NCBI RefSeq assembly: GCF_016765655.2
Contig: NZ_CP086106.1
Span: 1,548,501-1,612,500 of the forward strand
DNA length: 64,000 nt
Direction of reading: 5' to 3'
DNA from: Skermanella mucosa
GTDB taxonomy: Bacteria > Pseudomonadota > Alphaproteobacteria > Azospirillales > Azospirillaceae
A program made the translations under genes and the position numbers. Shown in pieces: positions 52,065 through 59,594 of the stretch. The notes beneath the pieces are model-generated. The model was not told the origin of the DNA. It saw only the letters and a list, made by a program, of their open reading frames with translations, and did not search any database. Numbering within the stretch: position 1 is the stretch's first letter; every line of letters begins with the position of its first letter.

Positions 52065-53108
52065 ATGATGGGATGCAAGTCCAGCCTGGTTTTCGGCGCG
52101 CTTCTGATGGCCTCGGCGATGGGAAGCGCGCAGGCGCGCGATCTCACCGTCACCTCCTGGGGTGGCTCCTACCAGGATGCGCAACGGGAGGTCTATTTCC
52201 AACCCTTCATGACCCAGACCGGGACCAAGCTGGTCGAGGATAGCTGGAACGGCGGAGTCGGCGCGCTCCGCGCCAAGGTCGAGGGTGGCAACGCCGACTG
52301 GGACGTCGTCCAGGTCGAAGCCGAGGAACTGGTGCTGGGCTGCGAGGAAGGGCTGTTCGAGGAGCTGGACTGGGCGGCCTTGGGCGGGCGCGACAAGTTC
52401 ATTCCCGCCGCGGTCCACGACTGCGGAGTCGGCGCCATCGTCTGGACGACGCTGATCACTTATGACGGCGCCAAGCTGAAGGACGGGCCGAAGAGCTGGG
52501 CCGATTTCTGGGACGTCCAGAAGTTCCCCGGCAAGCGGGGGCTCCGCCGCGGCCCGAAATACACGCTGGAATTCGCGCTGATGGCCGACGGAGTCGAGCC
52601 GTCGCAGGTCTACCAGGTGCTCGGCACCGACGCCGGGGTCGACCGCGCCTTCAAGAAGCTGGACCAGATCAAGCCGCACATGGTGTGGTGGGAGGCCGGT
52701 GCCCAGCCGCTCCAGCTTCTGGCGTCCGGCGAGGTCGCGATGACCAGCGCCTACAATGCCCGGGTGACGGCGGCGAACAAGAGCGACAACCGCGACTTCA
52801 GGATCGTCTGGCCGGGCGGCGTCTATGCCGTGGACAGCTGGGTGATCCTGCGCGACAGCCCGAACCGTGAGGCGGGCATGGACCTGATCGCCTTCATGAG
52901 CGACCCGACGCGCCAGAAGGACCTGCCGCCCAAGGTGCCCTATGGCGTCACCGCGAAGGAAGCCGCCGCCCTGGTCGATCCCGCCGTGCTGCCGATCATG
53001 CCGACCGAGCCCGGCAACCTCGCCGTCGGGCTGGAGCTGGACACCGAGTTCTGGGTCGCCAACGTCGAGCGGCTGACCGAACGCTTCAATGCCTGGATCG
53101 GCCAGTGA
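52065..53108 (+). CDS. Spermidine/putrescine-type periplasmic binding protein
   Basis: 347 residues. The signal peptide (MMGCKSSLVFGALLMASAMGSAQA) is followed by a class-D type solute-binding fold typical of PotD: RDLTVTSWGGSYQDAQREVYFQPFM, then WNGGVGALRAKVEGGNADWDVVQVEAEELVLGCEEGLFEELDW, and C-terminal MDLIAFMSDPTRQKDLPPKVPYGVT. The ATG at 52065 follows GGAACAGGGTGACG; GTG 52059 and ATG 52068 are alternatives. Delivers a polyamine or related small cation (opine/2-aminoethylphosphonate class cannot be excluded) to the downstream permeases. Confidence 0.9.
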   Translation: MMGCKSSLVFGALLMASAMGSAQARDLTVTSWGGSYQDAQREVYFQPFMTQTGTKLVEDSWNGGVGALRAKVEGGNADWDVVQVEAEELVLGCEEGLFEELDWAALGGRDKFIPAAVHDCGVGAIVWTTLITYDGAKLKDGPKSWADFWDVQKFPGKRGLRRGPKYTLEFALMADGVEPSQVYQVLGTDAGVDRAFKKLDQIKPHMVWWEAGAQPLQLLASGEVAMTSAYNARVTAANKSDNRDFRIVWPGGVYAVDSWVILRDSPNREAGMDLIAFMSDPTRQKDLPPKVPYGVTAKEAAALVDPAVLPIMPTEPGNLAVGLELDTEFWVANVERLTERFNAWIGQ

Positions 53109-53115
53109 GCGGCCG

Positions 53116-54324
53116 GTGAACCTGAAGGCGCAGCTCCGCCGGACCGAGCGCCGCCGCAAGCTGGAGGCGGCGGCGCTGGTGGCGCCGCTCTTCGTCTTCC
53201 TGGCGGTGTTCTTCCTGGCCCCGATCGGGCTGATGCTGGTGCGCAGCGTCGACAATTCGGAGCTGCCGTCGGTCATGCCGGACACCGCCGCGGCGTTGCG
53301 GGCGTGGGACGGCGCCGGCCTGCCGCCGGAGGAGGCGTTCGCGGCCTTCGCGCGGGAGCTGGCGGCCGGACAGCGCGACCGGTCGCTGTCCGGGGTGGCG
53401 AAGCGGCTGACCTACGAGATCCCGAACATGCGGTCGGTGCTGTTCGCCACCGCCCGCGGCTTGCCCGACACGCCGGACGGGACGTGGCGGCAGACGCTGA
53501 CGGCACGAAACCCGGCCTGGGGCGAACCGGAGACCTGGGCGGTCATGCGCCGCGCCGCGGCCCCGGTCACGCCCTACTACCTGCTCGCCGCGGTCGACCG
53601 GGAGATCGACGCCTCCGGCTCGGTCGTGCGGGTTTCCGCGGACCGCGCGATCTACGTGGACATCTTCGCGCGGACCTTCTGGATCGCGGCGGTGGTCACG
53701 GCTTGGTGCCTGGCGCTGGGCTACCCCCTGGCCTACAAGCTGGCGTCACTGCCGCCCCGCGTCTCCAACCTGCTGATGATCCTGGTCCTGCTGCCGTTCT
53801 GGACCTCCATCCTGGTGCGGACCGGCGCCTGGGTCGTGCTGCTCCAGCGGGAGGGGCCGATCAACGAGGCGCTCCAGTGGATCGGCCTGATCGGCGAGCC
53901 GATCCAGCTCGTCTACAACAGGGTCGGCGTCTATGTCGCCATGGTCCATATCCTGCTGCCCTTCATGGTGCTGCCGCTCTACAGCGTGATGCGCGGCATC
54001 TCTCCCGTCTATGTGCGGGCGGCGACGTCGCTGGGCGCCACGCCCTTCACCGCCTTCCGCCGGGTCTACCTGCCGCAGACCGTTCCCGGGGTGGGGGCCG
54101 GCTGCCTGCTCGTCTTCATCCTGGGGGTCGGCTACTACATCACGCCGGCGCTGGTCGGCGGGGCGGGGGACCAGATGGTCAGCTACTTCGTGGCCTTCTT
54201 CACCAACCAGACGATCAACTGGGGCATGGCGGCGGCGCTCGGCTCGGTGCTGCTGATGGCGACCCTGCTGCTCTACTGGGTCTATGCCCGGCTGGTCGGA
54301 GTCGACCGCATGCGGATGGGATGA
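53116..54324 (+). CDS. ABC transporter permease, PotB-like, with long periplasmic insertion
   Basis: About 402 residues. TM1 (AALVAPLFVFLAVFFLAPIGLMLV) is followed by an unusually long extracytoplasmic region, about 45-185 (VDNSELPSVMPDTAAALRAWDG... RQTLTARNPAWGEPETWAVMRRAAAP), before the binding-protein-dependent transport core with five helices. The EAA-type loop is VRAATSLGATPFTAFRRVYLPQTVPG near residue 300. GTG 53116 is used because the preceding residues overlap the binding-protein gene. ATG 53089 would overlap it by 20 bases. Partner of the PotC-like permease, which begins 7 bases later. Confidence 0.88.
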   Translation: MNLKAQLRRTERRRKLEAAALVAPLFVFLAVFFLAPIGLMLVRSVDNSELPSVMPDTAAALRAWDGAGLPPEEAFAAFARELAAGQRDRSLSGVAKRLTYEIPNMRSVLFATARGLPDTPDGTWRQTLTARNPAWGEPETWAVMRRAAAPVTPYYLLAAVDREIDASGSVVRVSADRAIYVDIFARTFWIAAVVTAWCLALGYPLAYKLASLPPRVSNLLMILVLLPFWTSILVRTGAWVVLLQREGPINEALQWIGLIGEPIQLVYNRVGVYVAMVHILLPFMVLPLYSVMRGISPVYVRAATSLGATPFTAFRRVYLPQTVPGVGAGCLLVFILGVGYYITPALVGGAGDQMVSYFVAFFTNQTINWGMAAALGSVLLMATLLLYWVYARLVGVDRMRMG

Positions 54325-54331
54325 GGCGGGC

Positions 54332-55168
54332 ATGAGATCGATCCTGAACCTTCCGCCCCACGCGACCCCGGCGCAGCGCGCCTGGCATGTGGGACTGTGG
54401 GCGATCACGGTCCTCGTGCTGGGATTCCTGGTCCTGCCGATCCTGGTGATCGTCCCCCTGTCGTTCAGCAGCGGTTCGTTCCTGAATTTTCCGCTGCCGG
54501 GGCTCTCGCTGCGCTGGTACCAGGAACTGCTGGAGTCGGAGCGCTGGCTGTCATCGCTCCGCAACAGCGTGGTGGTCGCCTGCGCCGCCACCCTGCTCGC
54601 GACGGTCCTGGGAACGCTGGCGGCGCTGGGACTGCAGCGGGCGAGCTTTCCCGGCCGCTCGCTGCTCCTGGCGCTGGTGATCTCGCCCATGGTGGTGCCG
54701 CTGGTGATCGTCGCGGTCGGCGTTTATTTCTTCTACGCGCCGCTGGGGCTGACCGGCAGCCTGGTCGGCCTGACGCTGGCCCATACCGCGCTGGCCGTGC
54801 CCTTCGTCGTCATCACCGTGTCGGCGACGCTCCAGGGGTTCGACGCCAACCTGTCCCGCGCGGCGGCCAGCCTGGGGGCCGATCCGGCGACTTCGTTCTT
54901 CCGGATCACGCTGCCGATCATCCTGCCCGGCGTGGTGTCGGGCGCGCTGTTCGCCTTCGTCACGTCGTTCGACGAGGTGGTGGTGGCGCTCTTCCTGACC
55001 GGCCCGCAGGAGCGCACCCTGCCGCGCCAGATGTTCGACGGCATCCGGGAGAACATCAGCCCGGTCATCGCCGCAGCCGCGACCCTCCTGATCGTGCTGT
55101 CGGTCCTGCTGATGACGGTCATGGAAGCCCTGCGGCGCCGGGGCGAACGCCTGCGCGGCATCCGCTGA
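54332..55168 (+). CDS. ABC transporter permease, PotC-like
   Basis: 278 residues with about six helices. The N terminus (WAITVLVLGFLVLPILVIVPLSFSSGSFLNFPLPGLSLRWYQELL) is typical of PotC/PotI. EAA loop LSRAAASLGADPATSFFRITLPIILPGVVSGALFAFVTSFDEVVVALFLTGPQERTLPRQMF near residues 185-240. ATG 54332 with GAGGCGGGC upstream. An earlier in-frame start at 54284 overlaps the PotB-like gene and is less likely. Final component of the importer. Confidence 0.92.
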   Translation: MRSILNLPPHATPAQRAWHVGLWAITVLVLGFLVLPILVIVPLSFSSGSFLNFPLPGLSLRWYQELLESERWLSSLRNSVVVACAATLLATVLGTLAALGLQRASFPGRSLLLALVISPMVVPLVIVAVGVYFFYAPLGLTGSLVGLTLAHTALAVPFVVITVSATLQGFDANLSRAAASLGADPATSFFRITLPIILPGVVSGALFAFVTSFDEVVVALFLTGPQERTLPRQMFDGIRENISPVIAAAATLLIVLSVLLMTVMEALRRRGERLRGIR

Positions 55169-55258
55169 ACATAAACATCAAGAAAATAAGAAGCCCAAAA
55201 AGATAGAGGATCGTCCACCGGTAGCCACTGTGCCTGAAACCAAGGTTTGGGGGTCATC

Positions 55259-56737
55259 ATGTCAGAGCCTGAGAGCATAGACGGTGTCCGGTATCATGCG
55301 GTGGATGCCGCCTATTTCGAGAAACGGGGGCTTCGAAAATATGCCGGGGTGTGGTCGCTGTGGGCGCTCGGCGTCGGCGCGGTGATCTCCGGCGATTTCT
55401 TCGGGTGGAATTTCGGCCTGGGCGCCGGCGGCTTCGGCGGCCTGTTCATCGCGACGCTGATCGTGGTCGTCATGTATCTCGGCCTGTGCTTCAGCCTCGC
55501 CGAGATGTCGCCGGCGCTGCCGCATACCGGCGGGGCCTACAGCTTCGGGCGGTCGGCATTGGGGCCGTGGGGCGGCTTCCTGACCGGCCTGGGCGAGAAC
55601 ATGGAATATGTGCTGACCCCGGCGGTGATCGTGGTCGGGATCGGGGGCTATCTCGGCGCGATCTTCGGGACCCCGGCCGAGCTGGCGCCGATGTGGTGGC
55701 TGTTCTGCTACGTGATCTTCGTCGGGCTGAACTACTGGGGCGTCGAGCTGAGCTTCAAGTTCACCCTGGTGATCACCTTCGTCGCGCTGGCGATCCTGAT
55801 CGTCTTCTTCGTCGGCGCCATCAGCCATTTCGACTTCGCGGCGAACGCCCTGAACATCGAGCCGGGTCCTGGCGGCAGCGCCTTCCTGCCGTTCGGGTGG
55901 GCCGGCGTCCTGGCGGCGCTGCCGTTCGCCATCTGGTTCTTCCTGGCGATCGAGCAGCTTCCCCTGGCCGCCGAGGAGGCGCACGACCCGAAGCGCGACA
56001 TGCCGCGCGGCCTGTTGCTGGGCATCCTGACGCTGATCGCGCTGGCCTTCCTGACCCTGTTCCTGTCGGCCGGCATCGCGCCGGGCGCCAAGGAGGTCGG
56101 CAGCTCGACCGAGCCGCTGTTCCTGGGCTTCCAGACCATCTTCGGCGACGGCATCGGGGTGAAGCTGCTGGCGATGATCGCCGCCGCCGGACTGATCGCC
56201 AGTTTCCACGCGATCATCTACGCCTATGGCCGCAATATCTACAGCCTGGCCCGCGCCGGCTATTTCCCCAAATGGCTGTCGGTCACCCACGGTGAGCGCA
56301 AGACGCCCCATGTCGCCCTGTTCGCCGGGGCCGCCCTGGGCTTCCTCGTCGCCTTCGTGATGCAGTATTCGGGCAGCGCCCTGGTGGGGGCCGCCCTGCT
56401 CAACATGGCCGTCTTCGGCGCCATGATCAGCTACATCATGCAGCTGGTGTCGTTCATCCTGCTGCGCTCCAAGCTGCCGGACATCGAGCGGCCGTTCGTC
56501 AGCCCGCTCGGGGTGCCCGGCGCCGTCGTGGCGCTGGTCATCGCGGTGGTGACGCTGGTGTCGCTGTTCTTCAATCCGGAGTACCGGCCGGGCGTGTGGG
56601 GATGCGCCATCTGGTTCCTGACCGGCATCGCCTATTTCGGGCTCTACGGGCGCCATCACCTCGTGAAGTCGCCGGAGGAGGCGTTCGCGATCAGCCATCG
56701 GTCGAAGTCGGAGACGGTCCCCGGCTTGGCGGACTAG
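55259..56737 (+). CDS. APC-family permease, ethanolamine permease-like
   Basis: 492 residues with about 12 transmembrane helices. Landmarks are YAGVWSLWALGVGAVISGDFFGWNFGLGAGGFGG near residue 30, EMSPALPHTGGAYSFGRSALGPWGGFLTGLGENMEYVLTP near 85-125, and LPLAAEEAHDPKRDMPRGLLLG near 240. The GDFFGWN and GENMEYV segments match ethanolamine permeases (Eat) of the amino acid/polyamine/organocation superfamily. No eut genes are adjacent, so the substrate assignment is by similarity only. A GC-rich stem-loop covers its stop codon. Confidence 0.85.
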   Translation: MSEPESIDGVRYHAVDAAYFEKRGLRKYAGVWSLWALGVGAVISGDFFGWNFGLGAGGFGGLFIATLIVVVMYLGLCFSLAEMSPALPHTGGAYSFGRSALGPWGGFLTGLGENMEYVLTPAVIVVGIGGYLGAIFGTPAELAPMWWLFCYVIFVGLNYWGVELSFKFTLVITFVALAILIVFFVGAISHFDFAANALNIEPGPGGSAFLPFGWAGVLAALPFAIWFFLAIEQLPLAAEEAHDPKRDMPRGLLLGILTLIALAFLTLFLSAGIAPGAKEVGSSTEPLFLGFQTIFGDGIGVKLLAMIAAAGLIASFHAIIYAYGRNIYSLARAGYFPKWLSVTHGERKTPHVALFAGAALGFLVAFVMQYSGSALVGAALLNMAVFGAMISYIMQLVSFILLRSKLPDIERPFVSPLGVPGAVVALVIAVVTLVSLFFNPEYRPGVWGCAIWFLTGIAYFGLYGRHHLVKSPEEAFAISHRSKSETVPGLAD

Positions 56738-56742
56738 CCGGG
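56720..56742. terminator. Stem-loop spanning the permease stop codon
   Basis: CCCGGCT at 56720-56726 pairs with AGCCGGG at 56736-56742. No T-run follows, so termination is uncertain. Confidence 0.35.
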
Positions 56743-56791
56743 CGATCTACCTGATGCGGATGGGATACCTGGACCTGGGACGACCATCCGC

Positions 56792-57364
56792 ATGCATCGA
56801 CTGAACAACCTCCGATGGGGCCGGTGGCTGGGATTTTGCCTGATCCTGCTGTTCGCCGCCTTTCCCGCCCGGGCCGACGAGCAGGCGGCCTGGGCAGCCC
56901 TGGAACAGGGCGGCCACGTCGCCCTTATGCGGCACGCCGTGACGGTTCCTGGGGTGGGCGATCCTCCGGGGTTCCGCCTGGACGATTGCGCCACACAGCG
57001 CCTGCTGTCCGATGCCGGGCGGGACTGGGCGCGGCGACTCGGCGCGGACCTGCGGAAGCGCGGTGCGGCAGCGGGGCGGGTGCTGACCAGCGCGTGGTGC
57101 CGCTGCGTCGAAACCGCCGAACTGATGGATCTGGGGCCGGTGGAGGTGTTCGAACCGCTGAACTCCTTCTTCGGCACCGGCGATGACGGCGCGAGGCAGA
57201 CGGAAGCCGCGAGGGAGCTCATGGCGGCGTGGCGGGGTCCGGGGATGCTGGTGTTGGTGACCCATCAGGTCAATGTCACCGCCTTGACCGGCATCTATCC
57301 GGCATCGGGGGAAATCGTGGTCCTGCGCCCGGGCGGGGAGGTCGTGGGCAGGATCCGTCCCTGA
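56792..57364 (+). CDS. Periplasmic histidine phosphatase (SixA/phosphoglycerate-mutase-like)
   Basis: 190 residues. A signal peptide (MHRLNNLRWGRWLGFCLILLFAAFPARA) precedes a histidine-phosphatase fold: catalytic RHG-like motif GHVALMRHAVTVPG near residue 46, TQRLLSDAGRDWARRLGADLRKRG, SAWCRCVETAELM near 100, and the second His in VLVTHQVNVTALTG near 155. Although exported SixA-like proteins occur in many proteobacteria, the substrate is not predictable. ATG 56792 chosen because it begins the signal peptide. The Shine-Dalgarno is weak. Confidence 0.82.
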   Translation: MHRLNNLRWGRWLGFCLILLFAAFPARADEQAAWAALEQGGHVALMRHAVTVPGVGDPPGFRLDDCATQRLLSDAGRDWARRLGADLRKRGAAAGRVLTSAWCRCVETAELMDLGPVEVFEPLNSFFGTGDDGARQTEAARELMAAWRGPGMLVLVTHQVNVTALTGIYPASGEIVVLRPGGEVVGRIRP

Positions 57365-57750
57365 CCGAAGTCGCACCTATACCGAAAGGCATTAGGTTAC
57401 TGCTTCTGTACAGGGTTGCCCAATCTTTGGCGATCTGGCAGAAAAAAGGCCGCCTCGAGAGCGGCCTGAGTCTAGGGAGGAAACGCCCAACAAGGGCGAA
57501 GCAGCAATCGCTTGCTGCAATGCAAAAATTAAAGGATGCGCTCGCAGATGCAATATCGAAGCGAGCACCAAGGCGAATTTCGAGCACGTTACCGGGAAGG
57601 TGTTGCTTTTCGGCAACGCTTTGCGGGATGAGCGGCCTGATCAGCTCCCTGATGCCGGGATGCATGCGCCGCAGGATCCGGTTTATATCCTGGCATCCCG
57701 CGGCGGCTCGGCCATGGTCATCCTACCTTTCCGGGTCGCTGCATTCTTTT
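57365..57750. other. 386-base gap with a candidate minus-strand sRNA
   Basis: Between the phosphatase stop and the stop of a 63-residue minus-strand gene. It holds the three-hairpin structure at 57442-57521. Frames through this DNA have no ribosome sites, and their composition is AT-richer than local genes. I find no protein gene. Confidence 0.6.
57442..57521 (-). ncRNA. Candidate sRNA with three hairpins, CCTCCCT segment and strong terminator (copy 2)
   Basis: On the minus strand: hairpin GCAGCAA-GCGA-TTGCTGC (57518-57501), hairpin CGCCC-TTGTT-GGGCG (57498-57484), single-stranded TTTCCTCCCTAGACTC, and terminator stem AGGCCGC/GCGGCCT (57467-57447) followed by TTTTT. A possible promoter on the same strand is TTGCAT, 16 bases, TAATTT just upstream. 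It shares GCGTTTCCTCCCT with the 38.55 kb candidate. The best formed of the three. Length about 80 nt. Confidence 0.62.
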
Positions 57751-57942
57751 TCAGGGAGCGCGCTTGGGCGGAAAGCCCGACGGCGGAACTTCCCGCTCCT
57801 CGGTCGTGTGGGCGGTTTCCTCGCCTTGGGTGGGTTCGGGGACGCCGCCCGGCGCATAGGGCGGCATGGCGGGGTCGTCGCCGGGATGACGCGGCGGAAC
57901 GGGTCTTTCCCCGGGCTTCCTCAGATCGCGCTTGTCGGTCAT
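57751..57942 (-). CDS. Small hydrophilic proline-rich protein (63 aa)
   Basis: 63 residues starting MTDKRDLRKPGERPVPPRHP, with a good ribosome site (CAGGGAGAGAAGAGAC before ATG). Highly charged and Pro/Glu-rich (EPTQGEETAHTTEEREVPPSG), ending PPKRAP, so probably disordered. No domain. It follows an 83-base gap after the membrane-anchored protein gene on the same strand. Similar small disordered proteins occur in alphaproteobacterial genomes with unknown roles. Confidence 0.6.
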   Translation of the reverse strand: MTDKRDLRKPGERPVPPRHPGDDPAMPPYAPGGVPEPTQGEETAHTTEEREVPPSGFPPKRAP

Positions 57943-58025
57943 GTCTCTTCTCTCCCTGCCCGTATTGCATGATTGCGATACGCGAATAAGGGGATTGGAG
58001 GCGAAAAGGTTCAGCCCGCGGTTCT

Positions 58026-58358
58026 TCAGGCCGATCCCTGAAGAAGATAACCGGTGACCAGGAACGCGGCGACTCCCAGCAGCACCGAAAGGCCCAGCAG
58101 CATCCAGGCATTCACCTCGAACCGGGAGGAGCTTGCCCCCGCTTCGTCGAAGACGGTCGTCATGACGGCGCGCCTGGCCTCGGGATCGGTGAAGCACTGT
58201 TCGACCTTGGCCCGTTCCACCTTGCCGGTGCCCAGGGCCTCGCGCGCCCGGGCGAGGGCGGCGTCCAGGCTGTCGATCGTGTCGCTGGTCTGCCAGACTC
58301 CCCGCCTGAGGGTTGCCAGGGTATAGGTCACTCGGCGATTCGACGCTGGTGCGGACAT
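58026..58358 (-). CDS. C-terminally membrane-anchored protein of unknown function (110 aa)
   Basis: 110 residues. A cytoplasmic alpha/beta part (VTYTLATLRRGVWQTSDTIDSLDAALARAREALGTGKVERAKVEQCF) is followed by one C-terminal transmembrane helix (AWMLLGLSVLLGVAAFLVTGYLL, about 84-106). No family recognised. Start at 58358 is the first in-frame ATG; no strong Shine-Dalgarno is seen. It is divergent from the SDR gene, and the 63-residue protein gene follows it on the same strand. Confidence 0.62.
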   Translation of the reverse strand: MSAPASNRRVTYTLATLRRGVWQTSDTIDSLDAALARAREALGTGKVERAKVEQCFTDPEARRAVMTTVFDEAGASSSRFEVNAWMLLGLSVLLGVAAFLVTGYLLQGSA

Positions 58359-58533
58359 GGACGCTTCCCGGATCTTGGACGTTGGATCATATGATAGTAT
58401 TTCTAATGTTTTTACCGGAGGTTAATCCGATCGAATGCATCCGATTGCCCCGTCGCGCGTCGGCCGGCCAAGCCTATGATGCCCGTCCGCGAAGGGGCGA
58501 GCCTGAATCGAAAACGACCTGCCGAGAGGACTG

Positions 58534-59361
58534 ATGGGGGACGCGACCCTGATCGTCGGCCGCAACAGCCTGCTTGCCAGGGCTTTGCGCGACTGTGGAG
58601 GCGTTCCGAACTGCCGTTACGTCGGGCATGACGAGCTGGATCGGCCGGATCTGCTCGACGGTGTCGGCCGGATCGTCAATTTCGCCTATCATCCCGAACT
58701 CAGGAGCGGGCCGTACCGGGCCGACCTGGATATCGACCTTCGCCTGGGACGGGCGGCGGCGGAGTTGGGTCTGGGGTACGTCATGCTCAGCACCCGCAAG
58801 GTCTATGCGCCGGAATACGCCTTCGGGGCGGCCGAGGAAAGCCCGGTCGGCCCGGTTGATCCCTACGGCCGCAACAAGCTGACGATCGAGCGGGTGCTGG
58901 CCAACCTCCTCGGCGAACGGCTGACGATCCTGCGGGTGGGAAACGTCGTCGGGTACGATCGTCTCGACGCCCGGTCCAGCTTCATGAGCTTGATGCTCGG
59001 AAGGCTCGCCGGCGAAAACCGGATCGTGCTCGACGTCAGCCCCTTCGTGCGGCGCGATTTCCTGCCGGTCGAACAGGTGGCGGCGGCGATCAAGGCCGTA
59101 CTCAATCATCGGCTGGTCGGGACCTACAATGTCGGGTCCGGCGGCTGCGTCGAGGTGGGTCGCATGGCTTTGTGGGTGATCGAGGGGTTCGGCCGGGGCG
59201 AACTGGTCGTCACCTCGCCGCGCATCCATGACGAGTTCGTCCTGGATGTCGCCAAGATCACGTCGGCGACCGACTGGTCATGGCGGAGCGGCGCGCTCCC
59301 CGAATATTGCCGCAGTCTGGGGCGCCGCCTTGCCAAGGCGGAGAGCCGGACCGACGGATAG
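58534..59361 (+). CDS. NAD-dependent epimerase/dehydratase-like SDR protein
   Basis: 275 residues, extended SDR fold. The N-terminal nucleotide site is atypical (TLIVGRNSLLARALRDC instead of GxxGxxG). Catalytic residues look present: STRKVYAPEYAFG with Ser/Thr, and Tyr-x3-Lys in DPYGRNKLTIERVL near residue 112. LRVGNVVGYDR and FLPVEQVAAAIKAVL are typical of dTDP-4-dehydrorhamnose reductase-like enzymes. It stands at the head of the exopolysaccharide region, so sugar-nucleotide modification is likely, but the substrate is unknown. Confidence 0.78.
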   Translation: MGDATLIVGRNSLLARALRDCGGVPNCRYVGHDELDRPDLLDGVGRIVNFAYHPELRSGPYRADLDIDLRLGRAAAELGLGYVMLSTRKVYAPEYAFGAAEESPVGPVDPYGRNKLTIERVLANLLGERLTILRVGNVVGYDRLDARSSFMSLMLGRLAGENRIVLDVSPFVRRDFLPVEQVAAAIKAVLNHRLVGTYNVGSGGCVEVGRMALWVIEGFGRGELVVTSPRIHDEFVLDVAKITSATDWSWRSGALPEYCRSLGRRLAKAESRTDG

Positions 59362-59533
59362 CGCAGGCGGATCGGGCAAAAGCGCTGAAGACTCCACAGC
59401 CTTAACCCAAAAGTCCTATCCTGTTGGATGTATGTTGTCTATTGGGCACACCTGATGCACAAACGCGCGGCAATGCGTCCGCATGGTTGCTTGCTTTGGC
59501 GTTTCTGGCTTCATTAGGGTCGGCCGGTCCGTT

Positions 59534-59558
59534 AAAGGCCGGCTCGAAGGGCCTTTTT
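59534..59558 (+). terminator. Terminator-like hairpin (possible attenuator) before the beta-barrel gene
   Basis: AAAGGCC at 59534-59540 pairs with GGCCTTT at 59550-59556 and is followed by TT, giving a T-run TTTTT at 59554-59558. It lies 37 bases before the chosen start of the outer-membrane protein gene. May attenuate leader transcripts or end an upstream transcript. Confidence 0.5.
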
Positions 59559-59594
59559 AGTATGTTCAACAGATTGCCATTTTCGGTGGGGGCG

